DNA of 64,000 nt from Alphaproteobacteria bacterium (GTDB taxonomy: Bacteria; Pseudomonadota; Alphaproteobacteria; Micropepsales; Micropepsaceae). Shown here in pieces: positions 35,568 to 45,172 of the stretch; the stretch's first letter is position 1; the number at the start of each line of letters is the position of its first letter. The position numbers and the translations under genes are program-made. Under the pieces are notes generated by a model. It searched no databases, was not told where the DNA came from, and saw nothing but the letters and a program-made list of their open reading frames with translations. The stretch is taken from NCBI GenBank assembly GCA_003139615.1, contig PLJH01000035.1, positions 1 through 64,000 of the forward strand. Direction: 5' to 3'.

Positions 35568-36962
35568 TTATGGTTGCCGGTTGGAAGGCCACGCCAGCGT
35601 CATCAATCTCAGCCGGCCGGCGAAAAGGGTTTCGTCGCCGCCGGAGAGAATGCGCACGCAGCCATCGTAGAATTGGGGCGTGAAGAGGGGCATGTACTGC
35701 AGGACGTCGCGCATCGCGACTTGTGCTTCGTCGATGCGATCCTGGGCGGCAAGCGCCAGGGCGAGCGTGATCCAGGCCCAGGGGTTTTTGCCGCCACCGG
35801 CGATCGCCTTGCGCGCGCAGTCTTCGGCCTGCACGAAATTTCCGGTCCCGATTTCGATGTCCGCGCGCGCCAGATCGTAGACGCTGCGATACACGTCGTG
35901 CAGGCCGCGGCGCTCAAGCTGATCCATCTCGGCCAGCGCCGGCATGGGGGAGCCGCTGTGAAGCAACGCGTAGGCGAGATTGATATGCAACGGCACTTCG
36001 TTCGGAAGCTGGGCGAAAGCGCGCCGCAATACCGGCACAGCCGCCTTCGGCTCGCCGGTCCACAAGAGACAGGCACCCTGGGCTGCGACAATCGACGGGT
36101 CATTGGGCGCCAGTTCGAGCGCACGCTCGATGCAGCTGCGCGCATACCGGCTGATTTCGGTGAAATTCACATCGGGATCGTAGAGCCAGCCGAACGCGAG
36201 GCCATGACCCATCTGCGCCCAGAGATGGGCCGAATCGGGATATTTCTCCAGCGCCTGACCTAGAATGCGCACCGCGGATTCGCCATCCTGGCTCGTCGCC
36301 CATTTGACGGCCGAGCGGGCGAGAAACTCCCAGGCCTGAAGGGACTCCGTCTTCGCCGCGCCGGCCGCATCCTCGCGGAAAAAATGCGAGGTGAGCGCGG
36401 TCGCGATGCTATGGCCGATTTCATCCAGCGCTTTGGCGGCGTCGGCAAAGTTGCCGTTGAGCGTCTCCGCCCAGACATGCGCACCGCTCTGCGCATCGAT
36501 CAGCTGCGCGTTCACCCGCAAGCTTTCACCGACGCGGCGAACACTGCCTTCCAGCACAAAATGCACGCCCAGCTCGCGGCCGACATCGCGCACATTGGGT
36601 CTCTTGTCCTTGTAGGCGAAGCTGGAATTGCGCGCGATGACGAACAGTCTGCGATCGCGCGACAGTTCAGTGATGATGTCCTCGCTCATGCCGTCGGCAG
36701 TGAATGCGAGGTCGCGGTCGTCGGACAGATTGTCGAAGGGCAGCACCGCGATCGAAGGGCGATCCATGACGACTGCCGGATGCGCGGCGCCGGCTTGCGG
36801 CCCGTGGCCGGGTTGGGCGCCGCGGCGGCGCGCGACGAGCATGCGCAAGCCATGGCCCAGCGGCGAAACGATCACACCGATGAGGACGACAAGCGCCGCA
36901 AGGCCGGACAGCAATTGCTCCCGGCCCTGAACCCAGTTGAGGAGTGCATCGAGCGTCGTCAT
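35568..36962 (-). CDS. TolB-like/TPR membrane protein
   Basis: A 464-residue protein with one membrane segment (about 20-45), then the FlgO/TolB-N-like domain opening SIAVLPFDNLSDDRDLAFTADGMSEDI that is common in CadC-type and adenylate-cyclase proteins. Tetratricopeptide-like helices fill residues 210-440. There is no cyclase or DNA-binding domain, so the usual effector half is missing. It is probably a membrane-anchored scaffold; the partner is unknown. The start at 36962 begins MTTLDALLNW. Confidence 0.8.
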   Translation of the reverse strand: MTTLDALLNWVQGREQLLSGLAALVVLIGVIVSPLGHGLRMLVARRRGAQPGHGPQAGAAHPAVVMDRPSIAVLPFDNLSDDRDLAFTADGMSEDIITELSRDRRLFVIARNSSFAYKDKRPNVRDVGRELGVHFVLEGSVRRVGESLRVNAQLIDAQSGAHVWAETLNGNFADAAKALDEIGHSIATALTSHFFREDAAGAAKTESLQAWEFLARSAVKWATSQDGESAVRILGQALEKYPDSAHLWAQMGHGLAFGWLYDPDVNFTEISRYARSCIERALELAPNDPSIVAAQGACLLWTGEPKAAVPVLRRAFAQLPNEVPLHINLAYALLHSGSPMPALAEMDQLERRGLHDVYRSVYDLARADIEIGTGNFVQAEDCARKAIAGGGKNPWAWITLALALAAQDRIDEAQVAMRDVLQYMPLFTPQFYDGCVRILSGGDETLFAGRLRLMTLAWPSNRQP

Positions 36963-37059
36963 GCCTGAGCATTTTAGGGGCAGCGGACCCAAACCCAGCT
37001 GTTATCGAAGCATGGCCGAAACACGCGCGATTGCAACCCGGGGCACGATGCCCGTTCGC

Positions 37060-38409
37060 CTATTGCGAACTCAGATAGCCGAGCGCGCGCGCGGCGTACC
37101 CTTCGAGGGACTCATAATCGACGCATTCGCAATAACCCACGCCGGTGAGCGCCTTGCCGCGGCCTGAGTTCGTATTCTGCGGCGACCGGTCGATCAGCGC
37201 CACATTCACCGGCGTTTCCAATTGAACCGCGATATTGCCGTCCAGATAACTGCCGTCGGGATACCAGGGAGTCGCCAGCAATCCGATATCGGCCAATCCT
37301 CCCCCCAGATAGTCCATGAGCTCGTAGCTCCAATCCGTCGGCAAGGAGAGGCTCGCGAGCATCGGGATGAAGCGATCGAGCTTCATGCTCCCCGAGACCG
37401 GGATGGCTTGCCAGCCGTCCGGGACACGTTTGACATAGAAGCCATAGGAGACCGGTAACTCCGTCTTGATTGTTCCAACCTGGAAGCCGGCTGCGGTCAC
37501 GGCATCGCCATTGTCGAGGTTGAACTCGCACCACGACCAGCTGCCGCAATGCTGCACCTGGACCCAGCCGAGTTGTGGCGGCGATGGAAGGGGAGGCGGC
37601 GGCGCGATAGGCTCTGCCGTGGATTGCATCATCAATTGATGATCGAGCCATCCGGTGCCTTTCACCTGATAGGTTTTGCCGCCCACGGCGACGCTGCCCT
37701 TCACCGACAATTGCGGCCAGCTGTAATAGCGGCCGGGCAGCGGCGCGGGCGTGAGGCCGCCGACGCCCTGCAGGAAAAACGCGTTCTCCGGCGCAAGATC
37801 GGAGTTCATCTCAAGATTGATCGTCATGTTCGAGCCGTCATCGATCTGAACGACCAGCGGCAACACGTTCATGAAGCCGGTGTATGAGTCGGGACCGCAA
37901 CCAAGCATGAAGGGCTCATTGCCGAACGTCGCAGTGCCGCCCATGACCGGCCATTGCGCGTTGGGCCGCCGCCGCACGATGAGAGAGTCGCTGCGGGTGG
38001 CGACAGTGACGGTCGTGACGGAATCGACAACCTGGCATTCCAAATCCGTCCAGCCGGCTTGCTGCTGTACGGCCGGAGAGATCGCCCGGTTTCGCGTGAT
38101 GGCCGAGAGTACGGCAATGCGGTCGAGCCCGTTGGAACCTTCGACTTCGAGATTGCAGCTCAGCCAGTACCATTCCGTCCCCGAACTGAGATGCAGTTCA
38201 TGATCCCTGGGAAATTGGACCGAAGTCGGAAAGTCGAGCCCGTACGACGACGCGGGTCCCATCAGTTTCAGGATGATGGCCGCGTCCGTCGCCCCGCGCA
38301 CCCTCCCCGCGGCGGCGAGCAATTGCGGCCAGAGCGGCGACTGCAGATATTTCGGTATCGAACTCAGATAGGCCGTCAGTGCTGCGGCCGGCGTCATCTT
38401 GGCGGGCAT
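37060..38409 (-). CDS. CrtC/AttH-like protein (carotenoid 1,2-hydratase fold)
   Basis: A 449-residue protein. Residues about 55-330 contain the paired lipocalin-like barrels of the hydroxyneurosporene synthase/AttH family: FPRDHELHLSSGTEWYWLS near the start and KGTGWLDHQ in the middle, the latter a CrtC hallmark. Related proteins include carotenoid hydratases and Diels-Alder-type cyclases. No carotenoid genes are nearby, so the substrate is unknown. Start ATG 38409 follows GGAG; an earlier ATG at 38496 has none. Confidence 0.72.
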   Translation of the reverse strand: MPAKMTPAAALTAYLSSIPKYLQSPLWPQLLAAAGRVRGATDAAIILKLMGPASSYGLDFPTSVQFPRDHELHLSSGTEWYWLSCNLEVEGSNGLDRIAVLSAITRNRAISPAVQQQAGWTDLECQVVDSVTTVTVATRSDSLIVRRRPNAQWPVMGGTATFGNEPFMLGCGPDSYTGFMNVLPLVVQIDDGSNMTINLEMNSDLAPENAFFLQGVGGLTPAPLPGRYYSWPQLSVKGSVAVGGKTYQVKGTGWLDHQLMMQSTAEPIAPPPPLPSPPQLGWVQVQHCGSWSWCEFNLDNGDAVTAAGFQVGTIKTELPVSYGFYVKRVPDGWQAIPVSGSMKLDRFIPMLASLSLPTDWSYELMDYLGGGLADIGLLATPWYPDGSYLDGNIAVQLETPVNVALIDRSPQNTNSGRGKALTGVGYCECVDYESLEGYAARALGYLSSQ

Positions 38410-38770
38410 GGTGGTCTCCAGAATCTTGATGCACCGGGATCGAAGAACGCACGCCCTGTCCTGCACAGATTGCAACAGCAAGCGCCAAACGGGCAAGTGC
38501 GCATCGCCGCTTGCTATTCCCGCCGTCCTCGGCTGGGAAAGGGTGGATCGGTCCGCCAGGCCGATCTTTCCGCGACGACGTTTCCATCAAGAAGGCGCTG
38601 CCCGGTCCCGCATATGACGAAGCCGTACAACGGTACGACGCAGGGATATCCGAGCTGGGCAGATGCTCATCCACGAGATGGAAGACATATCGACGGACGT
38701 AGCCAAACGAGAGGCGTCAAATTAGATGTGCCGGGCGAAGTCGACGTAGGATCAGCAATTGCCTTGCGCA
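38410..38770. other. intergenic region without recognised gene
   Basis: About 360 bp between the CrtC-like gene and the tRNA-His terminator. Short open frames exist on both strands, but none has a convincing ribosome-binding site or recognisable sequence. It must hold the promoter of the CrtC-like gene on the minus strand. No strong repeat or palindrome was seen. Confidence 0.5.
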
Positions 38771-38791
38771 GAAAAAATGCGGATAGACCGC
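38771..38791 (-). terminator. rho-independent terminator of tRNA-His
   Basis: Read on the minus strand: TGCGG, loop TCTAT, CCGCA, then TTTTTT. The 5-bp stem with a T-run lies 17 bp past the 3' end of the tRNA. Confidence 0.7.
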
Positions 38792-38808
38792 AGTCTGCGA
38801 TGACGGAA

Positions 38809-38885
38809 TGGTACAGTTGGGTGGGCTCGAACCACCGACCTCCGGATCCACAATCCGGCGCTCTAACCAACTGAGCTACAACTGC
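38809..38885 (-). tRNA. tRNA-His (anticodon GTG)
   Basis: A 77-nt cloverleaf with encoded CCA (38809-38811). Anticodon GTG sits in the loop of the CCGGATTGTGGATCCGG stem. The T arm reads GGTTCGAGCC. The acceptor stem pairs GCAGTTG with CAACTGT, so the first pair is G1-U72, the discriminator is A73, and the base before position 1 is T. The universal bacterial G-1 and C73 are therefore missing, which is the alphaproteobacterial form of tRNA-His. Confidence 0.95.
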
Positions 38886-39012
38886 ACGAAGGGCGCGGAA
38901 ATTAGGGGCCCGCACCCCCAAAAGCAAGCCGTCAGGGAAGCCGCCCTGCGCGTGACCGATCAGGCTGCCTGGCCGGGAAATACGGCAAAAACGCCCCTTC
39001 CGGCTCCGCGTC

Positions 39013-40179
39013 TTACGGCACGACCGCGTGCATTTCCGAGATCGCGCAGACGATATGATAGAGACTACTCGCAGGGGCAGGTTCTTCGACGAAGCGGCCC
39101 GCCTCGCCCATCTTGTCGCGCCACAATCCCCGAATGGGCGTCTCGAGATAGCGCCTGAGACCGGCGGCTGCCACGGCGACCTTTGCGAAAGCGTCATCGA
39201 TTTCGTCTTCCGTCTCGCTCAGCGAGGCCATGGTCAGCCAGCCTTTGATCCGCTCGGTCTGGGGCCAAAGTCTCGCGTTGCGGTCCCGGGGGCTCAAATC
39301 GTCCCAGATTTCGTTGAACGCAACGCCGCGCGCGGGATCGACTCCATAGCGCTCGCCAAGCAGCACGAGTTTCTTTGCGGCCGCCAGCGCATCGGCGCGA
39401 CGACGCAACAGTCCCCAGCGCGCAAGCAACCATCCCCATTCGAATTGATGTCCCGGCTCCGCGATGCGGCCCGAATCGCCGGGCATGGGGTTCCAGTCGC
39501 CGTCGAAAAATTCGCGGACGCAGCCGTTCTTAGGATGAAGGAACTTCGCGAGACACAATTCCGCCAACTCGTCGGCGAGCGCATTCCAGCTTTCGTTCGC
39601 CGGATCTATTTCGATCCAGGCGAGCGCGGCTTCCAGCAGATGCATGTGCGGATTGGCGCGCAGCGGCAGCACACGCGGCACCGCTTCCTCGAACCCGCCC
39701 AGAGGATGCGCCCAGTTCTCGATCAGATTGTCGCGAACGGTGTCGGCCAGCGTGGCAAGCAACACGCGGTCCGTGTCCGCCGCAAACGCAGCGGCCAATC
39801 CGAACAAACCGAACGCATTGTCATAAAGATCGAATTCGCGGCCGACAGGCGTGCCGTCCGGCATAACGTTCGACCGGAAAAAACCCGTCGGCCCATAGCA
39901 TTTCGTGACAAGAAAATTGAGCCCGTGCTCGATCGCCTCGAACGGTCCGTTCCAGCCGAGATCGCGCCCGGTCGCGAAGGAATAAACCTGGCGCGCCGGC
40001 ACGCGCACACGCCGCACGCCGTCGATGGCCTTTCCATCCTGCCCGATCGTCTCGAAAAAGCCGCCCGCAACGCGATCCGTGTCGAGCCGCCACCACAGCG
40101 GCAACGCGTCTTCAAGCAGCCATGCCGTCAGGGCATCGCGCTCGCGCAGAAAGGCATCGAATCCAGGAGTCCCCGTCAT
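39013..40179 (-). CDS. N-acylglucosamine 2-epimerase (AGE) family isomerase
   Basis: A 388-residue (alpha/alpha)6-barrel enzyme. Family landmarks are RVPARQVYSFATG, EFDLYDNAFGLFGLAA, RANPHMHLLEAALAW, EPGHQFEWGWLL and ARLWPQTERIKGW; the conserved Arg, Glu and His residues of the AGE and mannose-isomerase site are present. It probably interconverts hexoses or their N-acyl or phosphate forms; the exact substrate is open. ATG 40179 is the family-typical start, whereas a frame from 40338 adds an Arg-rich leader. Same strand as the nitronate monooxygenase upstream (35-bp gap). Confidence 0.87.
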   Translation of the reverse strand: MTGTPGFDAFLRERDALTAWLLEDALPLWWRLDTDRVAGGFFETIGQDGKAIDGVRRVRVPARQVYSFATGRDLGWNGPFEAIEHGLNFLVTKCYGPTGFFRSNVMPDGTPVGREFDLYDNAFGLFGLAAAFAADTDRVLLATLADTVRDNLIENWAHPLGGFEEAVPRVLPLRANPHMHLLEAALAWIEIDPANESWNALADELAELCLAKFLHPKNGCVREFFDGDWNPMPGDSGRIAEPGHQFEWGWLLARWGLLRRRADALAAAKKLVLLGERYGVDPARGVAFNEIWDDLSPRDRNARLWPQTERIKGWLTMASLSETEDEIDDAFAKVAVAAAGLRRYLETPIRGLWRDKMGEAGRFVEEPAPASSLYHIVCAISEMHAVVP

Positions 40180-40214
40180 GCGGGCATCATAGTATGGACA
40201 GCCGACGCACGCAT

Positions 40215-41177
40215 TCAGGCCGCCAGCGCGCGTTTGGCTTCGCCATATTCCACGGCGAGGCGGTCGACGAGTTCCTGCACGGTCGGCGCATCCGCGATCT
40301 GGCCCACGCCCTGCCCTGCGCCCCAGATGTCGCGCCACGCTTTCTTGTCGGTATTGCCGCCGGAACCGAAATTCATTTTCGACTTGTCCGATTGCGGCAG
40401 GTTTTCGGGATCGAGGCCGGCTGCAGCGATCGACGAGCGCAGATAATTTCCGTGCACGCCCGTGAACAGATTCGAATAAACGATGTCGCCGCCGCCGGCC
40501 GCCTCCACCAGCGCACGCTTATAGGCTTCCGGCGCGTTCGCTTCCTTGGTTGCGATGAAGCGCGTGCCCATATAGGCGAGGTCCGCGCCCAACGCCTGTG
40601 CCGCCAGAACCGAACGGCCATTGGCGATGGAGCCGGAAAGCGCAATCGTGCCGTCCCAGAAGCTGCGCAATTCGGAGACGAGCGCAAACGGGCTCAGCAC
40701 GCCCGCATGCCCGCCGGCGCCCGCGCAAACCGGAACGAGCCCGTCGACGTCTTCTTCGATGGCCTTTTTGGCATGACGCACATTGATGATGTCGTGCAGC
40801 ACCACGCCCCCATAGGAATGCGCAGCCGTCACCACTTCTTTTGGCGCGCGCAATGAGGTGATGATGATGGGTACCTCATGGCGGGTGCAGGTTTCGATAT
40901 CCTGGGCGAGACGATCGTTCGAGGAATGACAGATCTGGTTCACCGCGAAAGGCGCCGCTTTTCGTCCGGTCTCACGCTCGAATGCCGCCAGCTCGCTTTT
41001 GATGCGGACGATCCATTCGTCCAGCACGGGCGCGGGGCGCGCATTGAGGGCGGGAAACGAGCCCACGATTCCGGCCTTGCACTGGGCGATCACCAATTCG
41101 GGACCCGAGACAATGAAAAGCGGCGAGCCGATCACCGGCAGCCGCAATCGGCCTTCGAGCACTTTCGGCAAGGGCAT
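40215..41177 (-). CDS. nitronate monooxygenase / 2-nitropropane dioxygenase-like
   Basis: A 320-residue FMN enzyme with a TIM-barrel fold. The N-terminal [48 protein letters not shown] and [13 protein letters not shown] match class I nitronate monooxygenases, which oxidise alkyl nitronates such as propionate 3-nitronate. AAAGGAA precedes the ATG. It is divergent from hutH across 135 bp. Confidence 0.9.
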   Translation of the reverse strand: MPLPKVLEGRLRLPVIGSPLFIVSGPELVIAQCKAGIVGSFPALNARPAPVLDEWIVRIKSELAAFERETGRKAAPFAVNQICHSSNDRLAQDIETCTRHEVPIIITSLRAPKEVVTAAHSYGGVVLHDIINVRHAKKAIEEDVDGLVPVCAGAGGHAGVLSPFALVSELRSFWDGTIALSGSIANGRSVLAAQALGADLAYMGTRFIATKEANAPEAYKRALVEAAGGGDIVYSNLFTGVHGNYLRSSIAAAGLDPENLPQSDKSKMNFGSGGNTDKKAWRDIWGAGQGVGQIADAPTVQELVDRLAVEYGEAKRALAA

Positions 41178-41312
41178 GGAGATTCCTTTCAGAAATGGCT
41201 AATCGACCGCACTGATCCTTGCGCGGCGCAAGGCGTCAAGCGGCCCGGTTCGCCTGCCCCTTGCGACGAATCGCGCGAGAGACGAAAAGAAAGCCCGCAT
41301 CGAGGTTTCCAG

Positions 41313-42845
41313 ATGAGCAAACTCGAAATCGTCCCCGGCAAGGCGCCGCTGTCCCTCTGGCGCCGGATCGCCGAAGGCGCCGGTCCCGTCACCCTGGCCG
41401 ATGCCGCGTGGCCCGGCATCGAGCGCTCGCGCGCGCTGATTGAAGATGCTCTCGCATCGGGCCAGCCGATCTATGGCGTCAACACGGGCTTCGGCAAGCT
41501 TGCGCAGACTCGAATTGCGCCGGGCGATCTGAAGGCGCTGCAGCGCAATCTCGTGCTGTCGCATGCGGCCGGTGTCGGCGCGCCGCTGCCGGATGCGGTC
41601 GTGCGGCTTGTGCTGGCGCTGAAGGTTTCAAGTCTCGCGCGCGGGTTTTCGGGCGTGCGCCGCGTGGTGGTCGAGCGTCTGCTCGAACTGCTCAACAAGG
41701 GCGTGCTGCCGGAAATTCCCGAGCAGGGCTCCGTCGGCGCATCGGGCGATCTCGCGCCGCTTGCGCATCTTTCGGCAGTGCTGATCGGCGAAGGGCATGC
41801 GCGGTTCGCGGGCGAAACGATGTCGGCACGCGCTGCGCTCACGCACGCTGGAATCCATCCACTGGAGCTCGAGGCGAAGGAGGGCTTGGCACTTCTGAAT
41901 GGCACGCAGGTTTCGACGGCACTTGCGCTCGTCAATCTGTTTGCGGCGGAAGCCAATCTCGAAGCAGCCCTGATCGCGGGCGCGCTGTCGACGGATGCCG
42001 TCAAAGGCAGCGATACGCCGTTCGATGCGCGCATCCATGCCGCCCGCGGCCAGCCGGGGCAGATCGAAGCGGCGGCGGCTTTGCGCGCGCTGATGGCGGA
42101 CAGCGACATCCGCCGCAGCCACGCCGATTGCACGCGCGTGCAGGATCCCTATTCCATCCGCTGCCAGCCGCAGGTGCTGGGGCCGTGCCTCGATATGCTT
42201 CGGTATTCCGCGGGCGTGTTCGCGATCGAGGCGAATGCGGCGACCGACAACCCGCTCATATTCGAGGACGGCGCGGTGCTGTCCGGCGGCAATTTCCACG
42301 CCGAACCCGTTGCCATAGCCGCGGATTCGCTGGCGATTGCCATCGCCGAGATGGGCGCACTCAGCGAAAGGCGCATTGCGCTTCTGATCGATTCCTCGCT
42401 GAGCGATCTGCCGCCGTTTCTTGCGAGCCACAGCGGCATCAATTCCGGATTCATGATCGCCCATGTGACGGCGGCGTCGCTCGCCTCGGAAAACAAATCG
42501 CTCGCACACCCGGCGTCCGTGGATTCGCTGCCCACCTCCGCCAATCAGGAAGATTTCGTATCGATGGCAACCTTCGCCGCGCGACGGCTCGGCGCGATGA
42601 ACGCGAACACAAGCAACATCCTTGCAATCGAATTGCTCGCGGCAGCCGAAGGCATCGAATTCCACCGACCGCTCAAAAGCTCCGAAGCGCTCGAAGCCGC
42701 CCACGCCAAACTGCGCACAAAAGTCCCGCGCTTCGACCACGACCGCTTCTTCGCGCCCGCCATTGCGGCCGCTCGTGAGCTGGTGACGGAGCGCGCGTTC
42801 GAAGCGCTGTTGACGCCGGAGCTGAAGTTGCCATCGGCCAACTGA
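41313..42845 (+). CDS. hutH: histidine ammonia-lyase
   Basis: Deaminates L-histidine to urocanate, the first step of histidine use. The 510-residue protein carries the autocatalytic MIO triad Ala143-Ser144-Gly145 in [11 protein letters not shown], plus [11 protein letters not shown] near residue 52 and [11 protein letters not shown]. Length and motif position match known HutH. ATG 41313 follows GAGG. The rest of the hut pathway (hutU, hutI, hutF or hutG) is not adjacent, so urocanate must be handled by genes elsewhere or this is a standalone lyase. Confidence 0.93.
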   Translation: MSKLEIVPGKAPLSLWRRIAEGAGPVTLADAAWPGIERSRALIEDALASGQPIYGVNTGFGKLAQTRIAPGDLKALQRNLVLSHAAGVGAPLPDAVVRLVLALKVSSLARGFSGVRRVVVERLLELLNKGVLPEIPEQGSVGASGDLAPLAHLSAVLIGEGHARFAGETMSARAALTHAGIHPLELEAKEGLALLNGTQVSTALALVNLFAAEANLEAALIAGALSTDAVKGSDTPFDARIHAARGQPGQIEAAAALRALMADSDIRRSHADCTRVQDPYSIRCQPQVLGPCLDMLRYSAGVFAIEANAATDNPLIFEDGAVLSGGNFHAEPVAIAADSLAIAIAEMGALSERRIALLIDSSLSDLPPFLASHSGINSGFMIAHVTAASLASENKSLAHPASVDSLPTSANQEDFVSMATFAARRLGAMNANTSNILAIELLAAAEGIEFHRPLKSSEALEAAHAKLRTKVPRFDHDRFFAPAIAAARELVTERAFEALLTPELKLPSAN

Positions 42846-43019
42846 GGGCGGAGCTAACAACTGGAGCGCTCAGGCGTTGAACTGCGATGACGAAGCCCGC
42901 TGCATAGCCGCGATCCGCGGCGCAGAAGGCAAGCGCCTCACGTATTATCAACCTCGTGAAGCCTGATTTTAGGTGGAAGGCCGCACAGTTTTTGCGTTGG
43001 CGTGAGAAGCTTGGAAAAA

Positions 43020-43463
43020 TTAGCCGCTAATCTGCTTCTTGAACTCGATGTGTTGTCGTTCAATTTCAAGAATATCAGCGTCAGTCAAATGTTCGTGGTG
43101 CCCATTACGACAAACATAGAAATCAACCATTTGGTGCTGCTTAAGCAAACGATTCAATGCGCCGTCATCTACGCCAGAGATGACGTAATGACACTCATCG
43201 CCATCTGAATTATCGTGTTCTACGCTACCGCCTTCCGGGAAGACCTCGTCCGGGAGTAACCAGAAGACGGGCGGATCACCGCCAATCCGTGGTCCGTAGA
43301 AGTGCCGTAAATGGGCACAGAGGGTTCGTCCCCCATGCTCTGGACAGCCCAATTGTACCAACGATGGACCGCTCCCATCGCTTGAGTTCCTGAATGCCAC
43401 TCGTGTGTACCGCCGCCTGACGACATCAAAGTGGATTGGGCTAAGGAGATGTGCGTATTCCAT
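43020..43463 (-). CDS. hypothetical protein with Cys/His pairs
   Basis: A 147-residue frame opening MEYAHLLSPIHFDVVRRRYT. The segments GCPEHGGRTLCAHLRHF and VCRNGHHEHL give possible zinc ligands. It overlaps the end of the next upstream gene by 244 bp in another frame, with only a weak GGGGCGG before the ATG. It may be a separate overlapping gene or the displaced 3' part of one gene broken by a frameshift near 43460. No family recognised. Lower GC than the flanking chromosome. Confidence 0.45.
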   Translation of the reverse strand: MEYAHLLSPIHFDVVRRRYTRVAFRNSSDGSGPSLVQLGCPEHGGRTLCAHLRHFYGPRIGGDPPVFWLLPDEVFPEGGSVEHDNSDGDECHYVISGVDDGALNRLLKQHQMVDFYVCRNGHHEHLTDADILEIERQHIEFKKQISG

Positions 43464-43864
43464 ATCCGCCCCGAGATTTGACTGAGCCAGATAATCGTTT
43501 CGTCATAGCTCCTCCCCCCTATCGGTTGATCTTCATGTTCGCTTGTTTCGTAGAAAATCGAAACGGTCTGGTTAGGTTCGACTATCAATTCAATTGTAGT
43601 TTCACCACGATAAAAAGATAATTGAATTTCTCCATTCACGCCCGGAAAGGCATCTGATTTTGTTAGTCCGATTTGCGTCGCATACCGCAGCAGCTTGATT
43701 GCAAGATCAATTGTATCCTGCACAGGCGCTTCGCCTTTTCCAAAATGCCAACCTGCCTTCAACTTTGCGTAACCCAACACCGCGCGCTCCGTCCCACTCG
43801 TATTAAAGCGGGTGGCGCTAAATTGAAATATCGCAGATGGGTCGATATAGGCTACGAAAGTCAT
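43220..43864 (-). CDS. hypothetical protein
   Basis: A 214-residue frame opening MTFVAYIDPSAIFQFSATRF, with AKLKAGWHFGKGEAP followed by a dITLAIKLLRY-like helix. The lysine-containing KAGWxxGxG segment and the beta-rich part GEIQLSFYRGETTIELIV resemble a loose group of small accessory-region proteins without known function. Its ATG overlaps the stop of the DUF3467-like gene (ATGA). The last 80 residues overlap the 43020-43463 frame, so one of the two reading frames there is probably not the original. Confidence 0.5.
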   Translation of the reverse strand: MTFVAYIDPSAIFQFSATRFNTSGTERAVLGYAKLKAGWHFGKGEAPVQDTIDLAIKLLRYATQIGLTKSDAFPGVNGEIQLSFYRGETTIELIVEPNQTVSIFYETSEHEDQPIGGRSYDETIIWLSQISGRIWNTHISLAQSTLMSSGGGTHEWHSGTQAMGAVHRWYNWAVQSMGDEPSVPIYGTSTDHGLAVIRPSSGYSRTRSSRKAVA

Positions 43865-44226
43865 TGCTTGGTCACTTTTTCGATTGCCTTACCACTAATA
43901 AACCGTTCGACATCATTCACTGTCATGATCTCGCGGCGCGCTTGTGTTTCGAGATTCGAGACCAGTTGGCCTAATGCCCCCGCGAACGATTTTGCCGTGG
44001 TGAACGACATATTCAGTACGCAAACTGCGGAGCCATTACGCTCTAAGACGCAAGTAACATCTGACGTTGAAAGGGCATTCATAGACGCATTAAAATATAT
44101 TTTTGGAACGTCCGTGGAGACGCCTGCAAGGAAGCGATCACCCACGTCCGCTCGCCTTGCTTTCGTTTTTTGTTTTGTCTTTGCCGATGGCATATGCGCA
44201 CCCGGCTCTTTTATAGGAGGGGGCAT
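43861..44226 (-). CDS. DUF3467-like small protein
   Basis: A 121-residue protein. Residues about 35-110 read PKIYFNASMNALSTSDVTCV and MSFTTAKSFAGALGQLVSNLE, resembling DUF3467 proteins in which a short beta-sheet is followed by a helix with an AK pair. The N-terminus is Lys-rich. A second in-frame ATG at 44193 (MPSAKTKQ) may be the true start because neither has a clear ribosome-binding site. It is coupled to the gene at 43864 by an ATGA overlap. Function unknown. Confidence 0.55.
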   Translation of the reverse strand: MPPPIKEPGAHMPSAKTKQKTKARRADVGDRFLAGVSTDVPKIYFNASMNALSTSDVTCVLERNGSAVCVLNMSFTTAKSFAGALGQLVSNLETQARREIMTVNDVERFISGKAIEKVTKQ

Positions 44227-44294
44227 TTAAGGAATCGCTACCTTCATCTCGTGGAGGATATACAAAATCCGGGCAGAGCGCAATCTCGTGCTGG

Positions 44295-44474
44295 CTAGCC
44301 TTTGGTCTGGCCGCCTATGGCATTAGCCGATTTTCCTGGTTTGGGGCGGCTTGCTGATCGCTTTTTGGGGATATCCTTTAGGGGTGTAGAGGGCCCGGAG
44401 AATGCGCCGCGCAAGATTTTACGTAGCCGTTGTTCTGTCTCTTCCGGGCTATATTGGTCTTGCGGCTTCACCAT
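44295..44474 (-). CDS. small hypothetical protein
   Basis: A 59-residue protein opening MVKPQDQYSPEETEQRLRKI, then LRGAFSGPSTPLKDIP and a basic tail. The pattern of an acidic ExETxxR helix, an LRxA segment and PLKDIP recurs in small unnamed alphaproteobacterial proteins often found beside toxin-like or accessory genes. Start ATG 44474 is inferred; an ATG at 44513 in the same frame would overlap the divergent MltR-like gene. It is divergent from 44489 with a 14-bp gap, so the two share a promoter region. Confidence 0.5.
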   Translation of the reverse strand: MVKPQDQYSPEETEQRLRKILRGAFSGPSTPLKDIPKKRSASRPKPGKSANAIGGQTKG

Positions 44475-44488
44475 AAGGGGGAATTCCC

Positions 44489-45172
44489 ATGTCGCGAGGA
44501 AAGAAAAAGCCATCGCTTCGCGATCTTACACGAGAATCCCCGACGCAAGAAGATACCCAAGCCATCCTGAATTATGCGGCTAAGATTGCTAAAGCCGAGG
44601 AGGTTCCGGTCGGGGCGGATCGAATTATAGCCATTTCGATGGGCGCTCTTTTGGACAGCTTGATCGAAGCCCGAATCGTCCATGCCCTGAAGAATAAAGA
44701 CGACATCGAAGAGATGTTTGCTGACCGGGGGCCGCTTGGAACTTTTAGTTCCAAAATTCAGATGGCATATGCGCTGGGCCAAATAGATAGCACGGTGAGG
44801 GACGATCTGAATTGCATTAGACGCATTAGGAACGTCTTTGCCCATGCCAAAACGTCAGTGACAATGGATACACCGCTCGTTGCGAAAGAATGCGCTAAGC
44901 TAAAATTGATGCGCTTAGCCTGTAAGAACGTAGACAAAGATGCTTTCAATGTTGTGATGAAGAATATGAAGCCACGGAATTTATTTCATTTCCACGCGGC
45001 TTTGATATCTGCAAACTTACAATTAGGTCAACTCGACGAGATCAAAGACGCTGATCCCGACCCGCAATTCAAGGCAGCACTCGAAAAACTTCAGAGGTTT
45101 CTGTCCCCAGAAACCGTGTTGGAAAGAATGTTTGCAGCTAAAGTCCGCGCCAAATCTTCTGGATCGTCATAA
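44489..45172 (+). CDS. MltR-like/DUF4145-type protein
   Basis: A 227-residue cytoplasmic protein. The central part GPLGTFSSKIQMAYALGQID and LNCIRRIRNVFAHAKTSV is the conserved core of MltR (mannitol repressor) and DUF4145-type proteins, an all-helical fold with the IRxIRNxFAH motif. No mannitol genes are near, and family members are common in accessory islands with unclear roles. A GGGGGAATTCCC stretch precedes the ATG. Lower GC than the chromosome average. Confidence 0.75.
   Translation: MSRGKKKPSLRDLTRESPTQEDTQAILNYAAKIAKAEEVPVGADRIIAISMGALLDSLIEARIVHALKNKDDIEEMFADRGPLGTFSSKIQMAYALGQIDSTVRDDLNCIRRIRNVFAHAKTSVTMDTPLVAKECAKLKLMRLACKNVDKDAFNVVMKNMKPRNLFHFHAALISANLQLGQLDEIKDADPDPQFKAALEKLQRFLSPETVLERMFAAKVRAKSSGSS

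Noticed and set aside
38511-38702. 63-codon plus-strand frame in the gap before tRNA-His
   Set aside because: No ribosome-binding site, no recognisable sequence, and it overlaps the expected promoter region of the CrtC-like gene.
41313-42845. A hut operon around hutH
   Set aside because: Neighbours are nitronate monooxygenase and a set of unrelated small genes; hutU, hutI, hutF and hutC are absent.
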